Assembly: GCF_000430625.1 (NCBI RefSeq) | Contig: NZ_AUMJ01000015.1 | Location: 62,001-126,000, forward strand | DNA from: Aneurinibacillus terranovensis DSM 18919 | Lineage (GTDB): Bacteria > Bacillota > Bacilli > Aneurinibacillales > Aneurinibacillaceae | DNA: 64,000 nt | Reading direction: 5' to 3' | Part shown: positions 45,687 to 56,013 of the stretch, piece after piece | How the letters are laid out: each line of letters opens with the position of its first letter | How positions within the stretch are numbered: position 1 is the first letter of the stretch | The notes under the pieces: model-generated | Seen by the model: only the letters and a program-made list of their open reading frames with translations | What the model was told of the DNA's origin: nothing | Databases searched by the model: none | Program-made: the position numbers and the translations under genes

Positions 45687-45715
45687 TTGACATATTATTC
45701 TATTTAAGATAATAT
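45687..45715 (+). promoter_or_regulatory. Promoter of the HTH-kinase gene
   Basis: Consensus TTGACA (45687-45692), 17-base spacer, TAATAT (45710-45715). Flanked by operators 2 and 3. Confidence 0.78.
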
Positions 45716-45725
45716 TAGGCTTAAA

Positions 45726-45742
45726 AGTAGCGCAACGCTACA
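45726..45742. promoter_or_regulatory. 17-bp operator 3 (downstream of kinase +1)
   Basis: AGTAGCGCAACGCTACA, arms GTAGCG/CGCTAC, just downstream of the expected start of kinase transcription. Confidence 0.72.
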
Positions 45743-45759
45743 TCAAAGGGGGCGATGGG

Positions 45760-46686
45760 ATGGCTCCAAGGAGATGGCTGGTTAAAATGAGAGAAGGTAA
45801 AAGATATACACAGGAACAGGTTGCTGCATTTTCAAACATAAAAAGAGCGTATTATACCCAGATCGAAAATGGAAAAAGAACGCCAAGCGTAGACGTAGCC
45901 CGGCGGATCGCAAAAACGCTGGACTTTAACTGGAATTTTTTATTCGAAGAGACGGAGAAATATGGGGAGATAAGTGGAGAAGAGAGGGGAGCAGAAGCGG
46001 AAGCATTATTCCTGGTCGGGAGGGTGGCAGCCCGCTTTGCCCATGAAGTCCGGAATCCGCTCATGACGGTTCGCGGCTACCTCCAGTATCTTTCAGGGCA
46101 GGTCGGACCGGATATCGCTCATATTTTCGAAACCATCCTCATTCCTGAACTGGACAGCGTCAATCGCGTAATCAGTGACTTTTTGCTTGTTTCAACGCCT
46201 ATTTTACTCAAAAAAGAGCGTGTGTTTATGAACGCTTTACTCAGAGAATTTTACAAGACTATTTCCCATCAATTATCTGCTCATCAAATACAAACCATCT
46301 TAGACTTGTCCCCGGAGTTAGATACGGTTGCCATAGAGGTAGACCCGGAACGGTTTCTCAGAGTTCTCCTGGCCCTTTTTACGAATTCCGTGGAAGCAAA
46401 AGAGCGCGCGGATATGAACATCACAATAAAATCAGCCCTCAAGGGGGAACAGATTCAAATTATTTTTAAAGATAATGGAAAGGGAATGCCGCCTTCCTTG
46501 CTTGCGCACACATCAGACCTCTTTTTTACAACCAAACCTTTGGATATAGGGCTCGGGCTTTCTATCGCGCAAAAAATCGTTAAGATGCATGGCGGATTTA
46601 TCCAAATTGAAAGCAACTGTTACCTCGGAACGATCGTGACGATTACGCTTCCTCTCCTTTGTCCTTCGCATGAATCTATCATTTAA
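45760..46686 (+). CDS. Soluble XRE-HTH / sporulation-type histidine kinase fusion
   Basis: 308 residues, no membrane segment. Residues about 8-63 are an XRE helix-turn-helix (MREGKRYTQEQVAAFSNIKR ... YYTQIENGKRTPSV). Residues about 83-148 are a HisKA domain with phospho-His95 in FAHEVRNPLMTVRGYLQYL; this and ELDSVNRVISDFLLVSTP resemble the dimerisation helices of KinA-type sporulation kinases. The ATPase domain keeps the N box (Asn209, FTNSVEA), DNGKGM (238-243), and GLGLSIA (264-270). No response regulator gene is adjacent, as for orphan phosphorelay kinases. Inference: a DNA-binding or ligand-sensing HTH tunes a kinase feeding Spo0F/Spo0B/Spo0A. ATG 45760 follows AAGGGGGCG. Confidence 0.85.
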   Translation: MAPRRWLVKMREGKRYTQEQVAAFSNIKRAYYTQIENGKRTPSVDVARRIAKTLDFNWNFLFEETEKYGEISGEERGAEAEALFLVGRVAARFAHEVRNPLMTVRGYLQYLSGQVGPDIAHIFETILIPELDSVNRVISDFLLVSTPILLKKERVFMNALLREFYKTISHQLSAHQIQTILDLSPELDTVAIEVDPERFLRVLLALFTNSVEAKERADMNITIKSALKGEQIQIIFKDNGKGMPPSLLAHTSDLFFTTKPLDIGLGLSIAQKIVKMHGGFIQIESNCYLGTIVTITLPLLCPSHESII

Positions 46687-46709
46687 TTTGAGAATTTTCA
46701 CATTACAAA

Positions 46710-46723
46710 CGAATGAACGTTCG
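46710..46723. promoter_or_regulatory. LexA-box-like palindrome upstream of the SpoIID-like gene
   Basis: CGAATGAACGTTCG matches the Bacillus LexA consensus CGAACRNRYGTTCG at 13 of 14 positions. It lies 163 bases before the SpoIID-like start and 24 bases after the kinase gene stop. Confidence 0.5.
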
Positions 46724-46885
46724 AAAACATCTGGATATATCTTTAGTAGCAGAGAAAAATAAATATATATAGCAACCTTCCTCCTGTTTTTCCGTATATA
46801 TTATTATTGTTGGAAAATAGTAGATAGATTTCTGGTAGAATGTACATAACGTAATGTTGATTACAAAGGAGAAGGGGATGCACGG

Positions 46886-48280
46886 ATGAAAGCCGCACGA
46901 ATTTTTGGGGGCCTCCTAAGTGTTTGTTTGATTTTTCCGTTTGCTAGTTTTGCACACGCCGAAGAGCAGCAGGTAAAGGTTGAGATTACGTCACCTTTTA
47001 GCACCGATGCAGGAACTCTGTCCAGTATTAATTTTTCGGTAACAGAGGATTATTTGGCCGAAGGTACGCCAATTGCTGCCGGTCAGAAATATGTCGTCTC
47101 TCTTGAGAGCGGAGTGCTAAACTTATACCAGATTAATGGCGATAGCCTGAATCCTATCATACAGGGTAAGACTTCTATTGTGCTGACACCAGCAAACAGC
47201 GCTGTTGATGACAATATGGTAGAATTGGATGGCGATAAATCTTCCAATAAATACAGGGAGAGTATGGAATTCAGGCTGGGTGTGAAAAACGGCCAATCCT
47301 GTATCATTCCGATTAACGAGCTTAGCGTGGATAACTATTTAAAAGGTGTTGTTCCTATGGAAATGAGCGATTCATGGGAAATGGAAGCGTTAAAAGCACA
47401 GGCGGTAGCCGCGCGTACGTATGTAATGAAATCCATGCAATCATTGAATGCGAACGGCTACATTAACGATACGGTTAAATACCAGGCTTATCGAGGCGTA
47501 AATATAGAGGGCGACAATGCGACTCAGGCCGTGGAAGGCACCAAGGGTGAAGTGCTTACGTATAATGGCCAGTTAATTTCAGCCCTTTACAGTTCGAGCG
47601 ACGGCGGTTATACGGAGTCTTCGGAAAACGTGTGGAGTGGAGGGGCTTATCCCTATCTGACAGAGAAGCCGGATCCCTATGATGCTAAAATATCACCGCA
47701 TATTGGATGGCAGGAAACGTACACGATTGGTGATATTGAAAAAAAACTGGCGGCTGCCGGCATGGGGGTAGGAACTGTTAAGAGCATTCAGCTTGCAGCG
47801 GTATATCCTTCTCACCGGATTGCGGATTTAGTTATTCAGGGGGATAAAGGCACCCAGCATCTATCAAAAGAAAGAGCCCGCACGGTTCTCGGCCTGAAAA
47901 GCGCGATGTATACCATAAAACTTAATACCACAGGAAATGCAGCTTCAAACCCGGATCCGAACAGCACGGTTACTGTACTCGGTCAGACTGCCGAGAAGAA
48001 AAACCTGCTTGGTTTGTCTGTTCAAACGGCAACAGGTGTGAAACCGGTAGCTCCGGGAAAAACTGTTATTCAAGGGGCAACCGGACAAGCTTCCTTGTCC
48101 GGCCAGCAGGCGTCAGCAGGCACGATTGCCTCTGTCACCTTCACAGGGAACGGATGGGGGCACGGTGTTGGGATGAGCCAATGGGGTGCGAGGGAAATGG
48201 CCAAGGAAGGAAAAACCTTTGCGGAAATTCTGGATTTTTATTACCAAGGGGCAGTGTTGACGCAGAATGACGGAAATTAG
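46886..48280 (+). CDS. SpoIID/LytB-domain lytic protein
   Basis: 464 residues. Sec signal peptide ending FAHA/EE, an N-terminal beta-rich region, then the SpoIID/LytB domain: LSVDNYLKGVVPMEMSDSW, ALKAQAVAARTYVMK, SDGGYTESSENVW, and the C-terminal NGWGHGVGMSQWGAREMAKEG. SpoIID is a lytic transglycosylase acting on septal peptidoglycan during engulfment. This paralogue sits before queA-tgt in several Bacillales rather than at the classical spoIID locus, so I give no symbol. A Ser/Thr/Gln-rich insert (about 350-415) splits the domain. ATG 46886 follows AAAGGAGAAGGGG. Confidence 0.88.
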   Translation: MKAARIFGGLLSVCLIFPFASFAHAEEQQVKVEITSPFSTDAGTLSSINFSVTEDYLAEGTPIAAGQKYVVSLESGVLNLYQINGDSLNPIIQGKTSIVLTPANSAVDDNMVELDGDKSSNKYRESMEFRLGVKNGQSCIIPINELSVDNYLKGVVPMEMSDSWEMEALKAQAVAARTYVMKSMQSLNANGYINDTVKYQAYRGVNIEGDNATQAVEGTKGEVLTYNGQLISALYSSSDGGYTESSENVWSGGAYPYLTEKPDPYDAKISPHIGWQETYTIGDIEKKLAAAGMGVGTVKSIQLAAVYPSHRIADLVIQGDKGTQHLSKERARTVLGLKSAMYTIKLNTTGNAASNPDPNSTVTVLGQTAEKKNLLGLSVQTATGVKPVAPGKTVIQGATGQASLSGQQASAGTIASVTFTGNGWGHGVGMSQWGAREMAKEGKTFAEILDFYYQGAVLTQNDGN

Positions 48281-48373
48281 CAGAACGGCTATATTCGCAC
48301 TTCCTTGCAAGTTCATAGAAAAATCGTTATCATAGATAACGTTTCAAAAGAATAATAAGCAGAGGGATTAGCC

Positions 48374-50603
<2,230 letters not shown>

Positions 50604-50644
50604 ATATAGTGATAGTAAATACAATATAGCAGGGGGCTAACGCA

Positions 50645-50950
50645 ATGAATGCATCAATAGGACAACTTCTTCCATTACTTTTAATGTTCGTGATTTTCTA
50701 CTTCCTTCTGATTCGGCCGCAGCAAAAGCGATCGAAACAAAGAAACGCCATGCTGAGCGCTTTAAAAAAAGGGGACAAGATTGTAACAATCGGCGGGCTT
50801 CATGGTACGATTGATCTAATTAATGAGGAGAACAACACGATTGTTGTTAACGCCGGAGGTCAAAAATTGACGTTCGATAAAGCCGCCGTCAACGCGGTTG
50901 CAGGAGAAAAGCCTGTTGTAAGCGAAAAGGAAAGTGAAAAGGCAAAGTAA
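50645..50950 (+). CDS. yajC: Preprotein translocase subunit YajC
   Basis: 101 residues: one N-terminal span (LLPLLLMFVIFYFLLIRPQQKR) and a small cytoplasmic domain (GDKIVTIGGLHGTI). It accompanies SecDF. Follows tgt as in most bacteria. ATG 50645 follows AGCAGGGGG. Confidence 0.95.
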   Translation: MNASIGQLLPLLLMFVIFYFLLIRPQQKRSKQRNAMLSALKKGDKIVTIGGLHGTIDLINEENNTIVVNAGGQKLTFDKAAVNAVAGEKPVVSEKESEKAK

Positions 50951-50954
50951 TGAA

Positions 50955-50997
50955 AAAAGCCTGCTTGACGGTTATCGGCAAGCGGGCTTTTACTTTT
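50955..50997. terminator. Bidirectional terminator after yajC
   Basis: AAAAGCCTGCTTG (50955-50967) pairs with CAAGCGGGCTTTT (50979-50991) apart from one mismatch, followed by ACTTTTTTA. It separates convergent genes. Confidence 0.88.
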
Positions 50998-51375
50998 TTA
51001 CTTTCTCGCTACATTAACCCCTATGATGCCACCGAATGATGAGATAATAAAGGCAAGGATAGCGTGGTACAGACGGCTGATGCCAATCTCTGTATTAAAA
51101 CCGAGAAAGCTGAATAGAAGGATGAGTGTGTAAAAAGCGATTCCTGTCATCCCTCCGTAATACCAGCCCTTTTCCCCTCCTTTTTTTCCGGAGACGAAGC
51201 CTCCTACAAATAAAGCCAGCGAATTGATGCTATAAACAAAGGAAGGAAGGGAAGCTTCTTTTAGAGAAGAAAAGGCCAGGATGAGGGAAGTGACTAAGGC
51301 GCCTATGACTACAATCACCGTGGAATATAAAACTCCGGAAAGAATGGGGAGGGTGATCCGTTCCATTTTAACCAT
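50998..51375 (-). CDS. TIGR04086 / YrzE-like membrane protein
   Basis: 125 residues with four hydrophobic spans (LPILSGVLYSTVIVVIGALV; INSLALFVGGFVSG; GMTGIAFYTLILLFSFLG; AILAFIISSFGGIIGVN). The short charged KKGGEKGW between spans two and three is typical of the family. In B. subtilis yrzE also lies next to yajC. Function unknown. Confidence 0.8.
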   Translation of the reverse strand: MVKMERITLPILSGVLYSTVIVVIGALVTSLILAFSSLKEASLPSFVYSINSLALFVGGFVSGKKGGEKGWYYGGMTGIAFYTLILLFSFLGFNTEIGISRLYHAILAFIISSFGGIIGVNVARK

Positions 51376-51533
51376 TTCTAATGCTCACCTCACTTTTTGT
51401 ACAATCTATGAGCGAAAAGGGTTGTTTATTCCTCTAATGGTGGACGGAAGCGGTGGGCGCTTTGTAAATGTTTTGGAAGGGATTTTGTAGCCGGTAAAAA
51501 ATCTTCGTGCAGCTCAGGGAAGGGTGCTAGATT

Positions 51534-52760
51534 ATGGAACAGATTACATTATCAATTCATTATATTCTGTATATTCTGATTCTGATTTTTGCCACAGGGA
51601 TGGTGTCCGGTAAAATTGCGAATTCGCTTAAGCTGCCCGATGTGGCCCTGTTTCTCGTATTTGGTATTATACTTGGTCCCGGGTTGAATTTGCTTTCAGA
51701 AACGAGCCGTTCCTTTACTAACCAGTTTATTCTCGTGCTCGGGGCAACTTTAATTTTATTTGACGGAGGAAGAAATATCGGTTTACGCACGCTGCGCCGG
51801 GTATGGCCAACGGTGGCATTATTGAGTGTGGTTGGCGTGTTAATCTCCGCTGTCGTGGTCGGATACACCGCTGCGTTCATTCTGCATATTCCGCTCGCCT
51901 ATGCCTTTCTGCTGGCAGCGATTATTGCCTCCACGGACCCTGCTACTCTTATTCCTGTATTTAAACAGGTGAAAATCAGGCCGAAAGTACGGGAAACGGT
52001 AGAAAGTGAATCCGCTTTTAATGATGCCGTCGGGTCCATTCTTACTTTTTCGGTTTTAGCTATCGTGACAGGGGCACAACGCGTCTCGATAGCCGGGGGC
52101 ATCTTGGACTTTTTGAAAGTATCCATCGGTGGAATCATTGTCGGTGCCGTGATTGGCTATGTCGTCGCCTATGTGGTTTCTCACGTGTCGCTCGGATTTT
52201 TGAAAGATTACACAACGATCGCAATGATCGTGACCGCCTTATTGTCTTATCTGATAGGGGATGAACTCCACTTAAGCGGATTTATGGCCGCGTTTGTTGC
52301 AGGCCTTATTTGGGGGAATTCGCATATATTCGGTCTCCACATGGACGATAAAAAAATGGAGATGAACCATTTCACGGATAACATCACGGTGCTTATGCGC
52401 ATGTTGATTTTTGTTCTGTTAGGCAGTCAGGTGAATTTTGCTTCGATACTAAAGTATTTGGGCGGCGGGCTTCTTGTCATTGTTGTGTTCATGCTGGTGG
52501 CCCGCCCGCTGTCGGTATTTCTCTGTGCTCTGCCTGATCGCAAGGCCCGCTGGACCTTTCGTGAAATGCTCTTTATGTGCTGGGTTAGGGAAACGGGTGT
52601 GATTCCCGCTGCCCTTTCAGGTATGGTCGTGGGGATGGGCGTGCCACATGCGGATATGATCGCTTCTGTGACATTCCTTGCGATTTTGCTAACGATTCTG
52701 CTGCAGGCAAGCACGACCGCGTATGTGGCAAAAAAACTTGGCATCGATCACGTTGACTGA
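51534..52760 (+). CDS. CPA1-family Na+(K+)/H+ antiporter
   Basis: 408 residues with about 12 membrane spans. Family motifs: LFDGGRNI, IIASTDPATLIPVFKQ and ESAFNDAVGSIL, carrying the ND ion-binding pair of electroneutral CPA1/NhaP exchangers. No long C-terminal regulatory domain. Likely exchanges Na+ or K+ for protons; the ion cannot be fixed from sequence. ATG 51534 follows GGAAGGGTG. It is inserted between yajC/yrzE and spoVB relative to B. subtilis. Confidence 0.87.
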   Translation: MEQITLSIHYILYILILIFATGMVSGKIANSLKLPDVALFLVFGIILGPGLNLLSETSRSFTNQFILVLGATLILFDGGRNIGLRTLRRVWPTVALLSVVGVLISAVVVGYTAAFILHIPLAYAFLLAAIIASTDPATLIPVFKQVKIRPKVRETVESESAFNDAVGSILTFSVLAIVTGAQRVSIAGGILDFLKVSIGGIIVGAVIGYVVAYVVSHVSLGFLKDYTTIAMIVTALLSYLIGDELHLSGFMAAFVAGLIWGNSHIFGLHMDDKKMEMNHFTDNITVLMRMLIFVLLGSQVNFASILKYLGGGLLVIVVFMLVARPLSVFLCALPDRKARWTFREMLFMCWVRETGVIPAALSGMVVGMGVPHADMIASVTFLAILLTILLQASTTAYVAKKLGIDHVD

Positions 52761-52811
52761 TTTTTAACCAGAATTTTATTTGAAAGCCGCATAAATTTCC
52801 CGTATGATGAA

Positions 52812-52840
52812 AGGGCAGGTGAAAACTCCTGCTCTTTTTT
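52812..52840 (+). terminator. Terminator before corA
   Basis: AGGGCAGG pairs with CCTGCTCT (one G-T pair), loop TGAAAACT, then six T. Confidence 0.75.
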
Positions 52841-52885
52841 CGGCTATAATCAAGGGTAACGGGGATATTCGGGAGGTGTGGAACG

Positions 52886-53857
52886 ATGATTAAATCATAT
52901 TTTTATAACCATTCAGAACAAACTATGCACCATGACGTGGATCTGGATCAGGTGAATGAATTTTTACGTTCTCCCGAAGATTTGCTATGGATTGATTTAT
53001 ACGATGTGGGAAATGAAGAATTGCAATACGTGGCAAAAATTTTCAATTTCCACCCGCTGGCGATTGAAGATTGCCTTCACGTCAGCCCGCGCGCCAAGGT
53101 TGATGATTATGAGGATTATTTTTTCTTCGTGTTTCACGCCCTTCGTTATAACGAGGAAAGCGATACGGAGATTACAACGCTTGAACTGAATGTATTTCTT
53201 GGACCGAATTATATCGTCACCATCCATCGCAAACAAATGCCGACGCTGGGGAGAATTGCGGCCACCAGTTTGCGCAGTAAATTATACATGAATAAAGGGC
53301 CGGACTTTCTGCTTTACTCGATTGTCGACGGAATCACCGATGAATACTTTCCGATTATGGATCGCATTAGCGTCCGGATTGACGAACTGGAAGACGAAAT
53401 TTATGAGCACCAGGTTGAGGAGATTACGGAGGAGTTCCTGGCCTTAAAGAGAACGATTATTCTGGTCAGGCGCGTAATCATGCCGCAGAAGCGGATTTTT
53501 GCCAATATCAACGGGCGCATGTCTTTCGATATCCGGGAAGAAAATGTTCCGTTTTTTATTGACCTCGTTGACCATTTAGAGCGAATCGCGGATTCAACCG
53601 AAACGTTCCGCGACCTTGTAAACGGGGCGCTTGAAACGTATTATTCGATCGTGAGCGCGAAGACAACGGAAACGATGCGCGTGCTTACCATTATATCAAC
53701 GATTATGATGCCATTGACGTTCATTACCGGTTTATTGGGGATGAATGTGCCCATTCCCGGCCAGAGGTGGATTCACAGTTTTTGGCTCATTGTGGCGTTT
53801 TTAGCAGGTCTGACTTTCTTCATGCTGCTGTATTTTAAGAAGAAACGCTGGTTGTGA
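52886..53857 (+). CDS. corA: Magnesium/cobalt transporter CorA
   Basis: 323 residues: a large cytoplasmic funnel, then two C-terminal spans with the GMN pore signature (FITGLLGMNVPIPG) and a basic end (YFKKKRWL). Pentameric divalent cation channel. ATG 52886 follows GGGAGGTG. Normal length. Confidence 0.95.
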   Translation: MIKSYFYNHSEQTMHHDVDLDQVNEFLRSPEDLLWIDLYDVGNEELQYVAKIFNFHPLAIEDCLHVSPRAKVDDYEDYFFFVFHALRYNEESDTEITTLELNVFLGPNYIVTIHRKQMPTLGRIAATSLRSKLYMNKGPDFLLYSIVDGITDEYFPIMDRISVRIDELEDEIYEHQVEEITEEFLALKRTIILVRRVIMPQKRIFANINGRMSFDIREENVPFFIDLVDHLERIADSTETFRDLVNGALETYYSIVSAKTTETMRVLTIISTIMMPLTFITGLLGMNVPIPGQRWIHSFWLIVAFLAGLTFFMLLYFKKKRWL

Positions 53858-53926
53858 CCGCGCGCATGACCGCTGCCCATTGTGTGGAGCGCAGCGTGCA
53901 GCGCGGTTGATTTGCACGTACCCGGC

Positions 53927-55501
53927 TTACCGTTTCGGGAAATAAGGGGCGAGCGATTTGCCGATCCAGGGGATTCGCTGGACATCCTGGCGACCGAGAA
54001 CTTTTAACCACACGAGTAGCGCGGAGTAAATCAGAAAGGAAAGGCATGAACCGAATATGATTGCGGTTCCCAACGCCATGCTGTTCGACCAGTACCTGGA
54101 AAGGTACAGCGCCATATAGCTGGACGGGAGTACGCTTACAAGGACTTTAATAAAATCCTGGAATTGTATAGTAAACCCGATGATTTTACTGATGCTGAAG
54201 AAATGCAGCAGCGTCACGGACAGAATGCTGATATTGACAGAGAGAACAACCCCATCTACCCCGAATTCCGGGCGCGAGGCGAGAAGGAGGATGGCGGTTG
54301 TTTTTAAGATCGCACCAATAATGGTGTTGCGCATCGCTGCATTTGCATAATTCAGCCCTTGCAGTGCGGCTTGCAGAGGTCCCTGGAAGTAGAGAAACAG
54401 GGAATACGGTGCCATCATTTTAAGAAACCGGCCTACATTGTTATCGTGATATAAAATGTTGGAAAGCGGCTCGGCGAAAACATACAACAGCGCCGCGAAC
54501 GGAGCTCCTATTACGAGCGCGATGCGGATAGACTGGTAAATCCGGCGAAACACGAGCGCATGGTTTTTCTGTGCCGCTGCTTCGGCTACGGCAGGAACGA
54601 GGGAAACGGAAAGCGAATACGTAATAAACGTTGGAAAAATCAGCAGTGGAATTGCCATTCCGGCGAGTTCCCCGTAAAAGCTGGTGGCCGAACCTGCCGT
54701 AATGCCTGCAAACGCGAGGCTCTGGGCCACAACAATCGGCTCGATAAAAAATGTAATCGAACCGACGATGCGGCTCCCTGTAACCGGCAGTGAAATATCG
54801 AGCAGCCCACGCAGCGTGTCACGGTTGCCGGAAATAATTGTTGTAATATTTCTTTTCTTGAATAGGGCGGGGATGCGCTGCCTGCGAAATTGAAGAAACA
54901 GGCTCAGCATACCCATCGCTTCGCCGATTACGACGCCTGCCATCGCTCCGGCTGCCGCATATTCCACTCCTCTGGGCATCAGCCACCTCGCAAATAAGAT
55001 CACGGTAAACATACGGACAATTTGCTCGACCACCTGTGAACTTGCCGGTGGTATCATATTCTGTTTGCCCTGAAAATATCCGCGCAGTACGGAGGAAACA
55101 GCGACGATCGGTACGATAGGGGCGATGGCAATCAGGGAATAGTAGGCTCTCTCGTCCGTTAAGAATATTTTGGAAATGACGGAGGCTCCTCCGATCATAA
55201 GTGTGGTAAACACCAGGCTAAGCGCGGATACAATGAGCAGAGAAATTTGTAAAATCGCACGAATTTTCTCCTTATCATTGCGGGCTTCCGCTTCCGCGAC
55301 CATTTTTGAAATCGAAACATTCAAGCCGAACGTGGACAGCGAGATAATAAGAATAAGGGTTGGAACAGCCATTTGGTAGAGGCCAAGTCCTTCGGCGCCA
55401 ATGATACGGGCGAGCATGATTCTATTTATAAACCCAAGTATTTTTACGATAAGGCCGGCTGAGACGAGTACAAGCGTACCTTGAATAAATGATTTACTCA
55501 T
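53927..55501 (-). CDS. spoVB: Stage V sporulation protein B (MOP-family flippase)
   Basis: 524 residues, about 14 membrane spans, polysaccharide/lipid II flippase superfamily. N-terminal SFIQGTLVLVSAGLIVKILGF and RIIGAEGLGLYQMA match SpoVB/YtgP proteins. It is needed for spore cortex formation. Start 55501 follows GAGGGGAC; an upstream extension lacks a ribosome site. In B. subtilis spoVB is also near yajC/yrzE and before comN-secDF, which favours SpoVB over its paralogues. Confidence 0.9.
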   Translation of the reverse strand: MSKSFIQGTLVLVSAGLIVKILGFINRIMLARIIGAEGLGLYQMAVPTLILIISLSTFGLNVSISKMVAEAEARNDKEKIRAILQISLLIVSALSLVFTTLMIGGASVISKIFLTDERAYYSLIAIAPIVPIVAVSSVLRGYFQGKQNMIPPASSQVVEQIVRMFTVILFARWLMPRGVEYAAAGAMAGVVIGEAMGMLSLFLQFRRQRIPALFKKRNITTIISGNRDTLRGLLDISLPVTGSRIVGSITFFIEPIVVAQSLAFAGITAGSATSFYGELAGMAIPLLIFPTFITYSLSVSLVPAVAEAAAQKNHALVFRRIYQSIRIALVIGAPFAALLYVFAEPLSNILYHDNNVGRFLKMMAPYSLFLYFQGPLQAALQGLNYANAAMRNTIIGAILKTTAILLLASRPEFGVDGVVLSVNISILSVTLLHFFSISKIIGFTIQFQDFIKVLVSVLPSSYMALYLSRYWSNSMALGTAIIFGSCLSFLIYSALLVWLKVLGRQDVQRIPWIGKSLAPYFPKR

Positions 55502-55601
55502 CAGCTTTTGTGTCCCCTCTTTTACTCTTTTTATGTAGCATATGCATGTACTACTTCCAAACATGCCAGAAGAATACTTGAAAAAAAGGATGGTGTAAGG
55601 G

Positions 55602-55850
55602 ATGGAAAAAGGGGCTCTACAGCAAGAGATTGATTATTTGTGCCGGATTAAAGCGAGTGAGTTTTCCATGCTCGGATATGAGGGGGCGGATGCAGAAGAC
55701 ATCTGGGACTGTGTATCACGGAAATATAAGGAACTGCCGCCATTACACCGTTTAACGAATGACATCCTTTCCCTGAAGCCGGACAGATGGATGAACTGGT
55801 TGACCATTCAGGCATACAAAGGGGATTTATTTGGTGAAAAAGATAAATAG
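55602..55850 (+). CDS. comN: Post-transcriptional regulator ComN
   Basis: 82 residues; MLGYEGADAEDIWDCVSRKYK and LTNDILSLKPDRWMNWLTIQAYKG (central and C-terminal) match the ComN/YrzD family. In B. subtilis it controls comE mRNA and localises to the division site and poles. Between spoVB and secDF, as there. ATG 55602 follows GGATGGTG. Confidence 0.88.
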   Translation: MEKGALQQEIDYLCRIKASEFSMLGYEGADAEDIWDCVSRKYKELPPLHRLTNDILSLKPDRWMNWLTIQAYKGDLFGEKDK

Positions 55851-55865
55851 AGGTAAAAGATAGTT

Positions 55866-55895
55866 TTGGAGCAAGGGTGAATTTTGTTGTATAAT
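55866..55895 (+). promoter_or_regulatory. Promoter for secD-secF
   Basis: TTGGAG (55866-55871), 18-base spacer, TATAAT (55890-55895); leader of about 110 bases to the secD start. Confidence 0.65.
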
Positions 55896-56013
55896 AGGGA
55901 AGTCCATTTATGAAAAAGTAGATAGTCAAACGATGTAGAGAGTAGAAGCCATGCAGCTGCGCGGTTCGGCGGTCAACTGGCTTTTAGTTATGTTAAAGGA
56001 GGAAGTACGGTAC

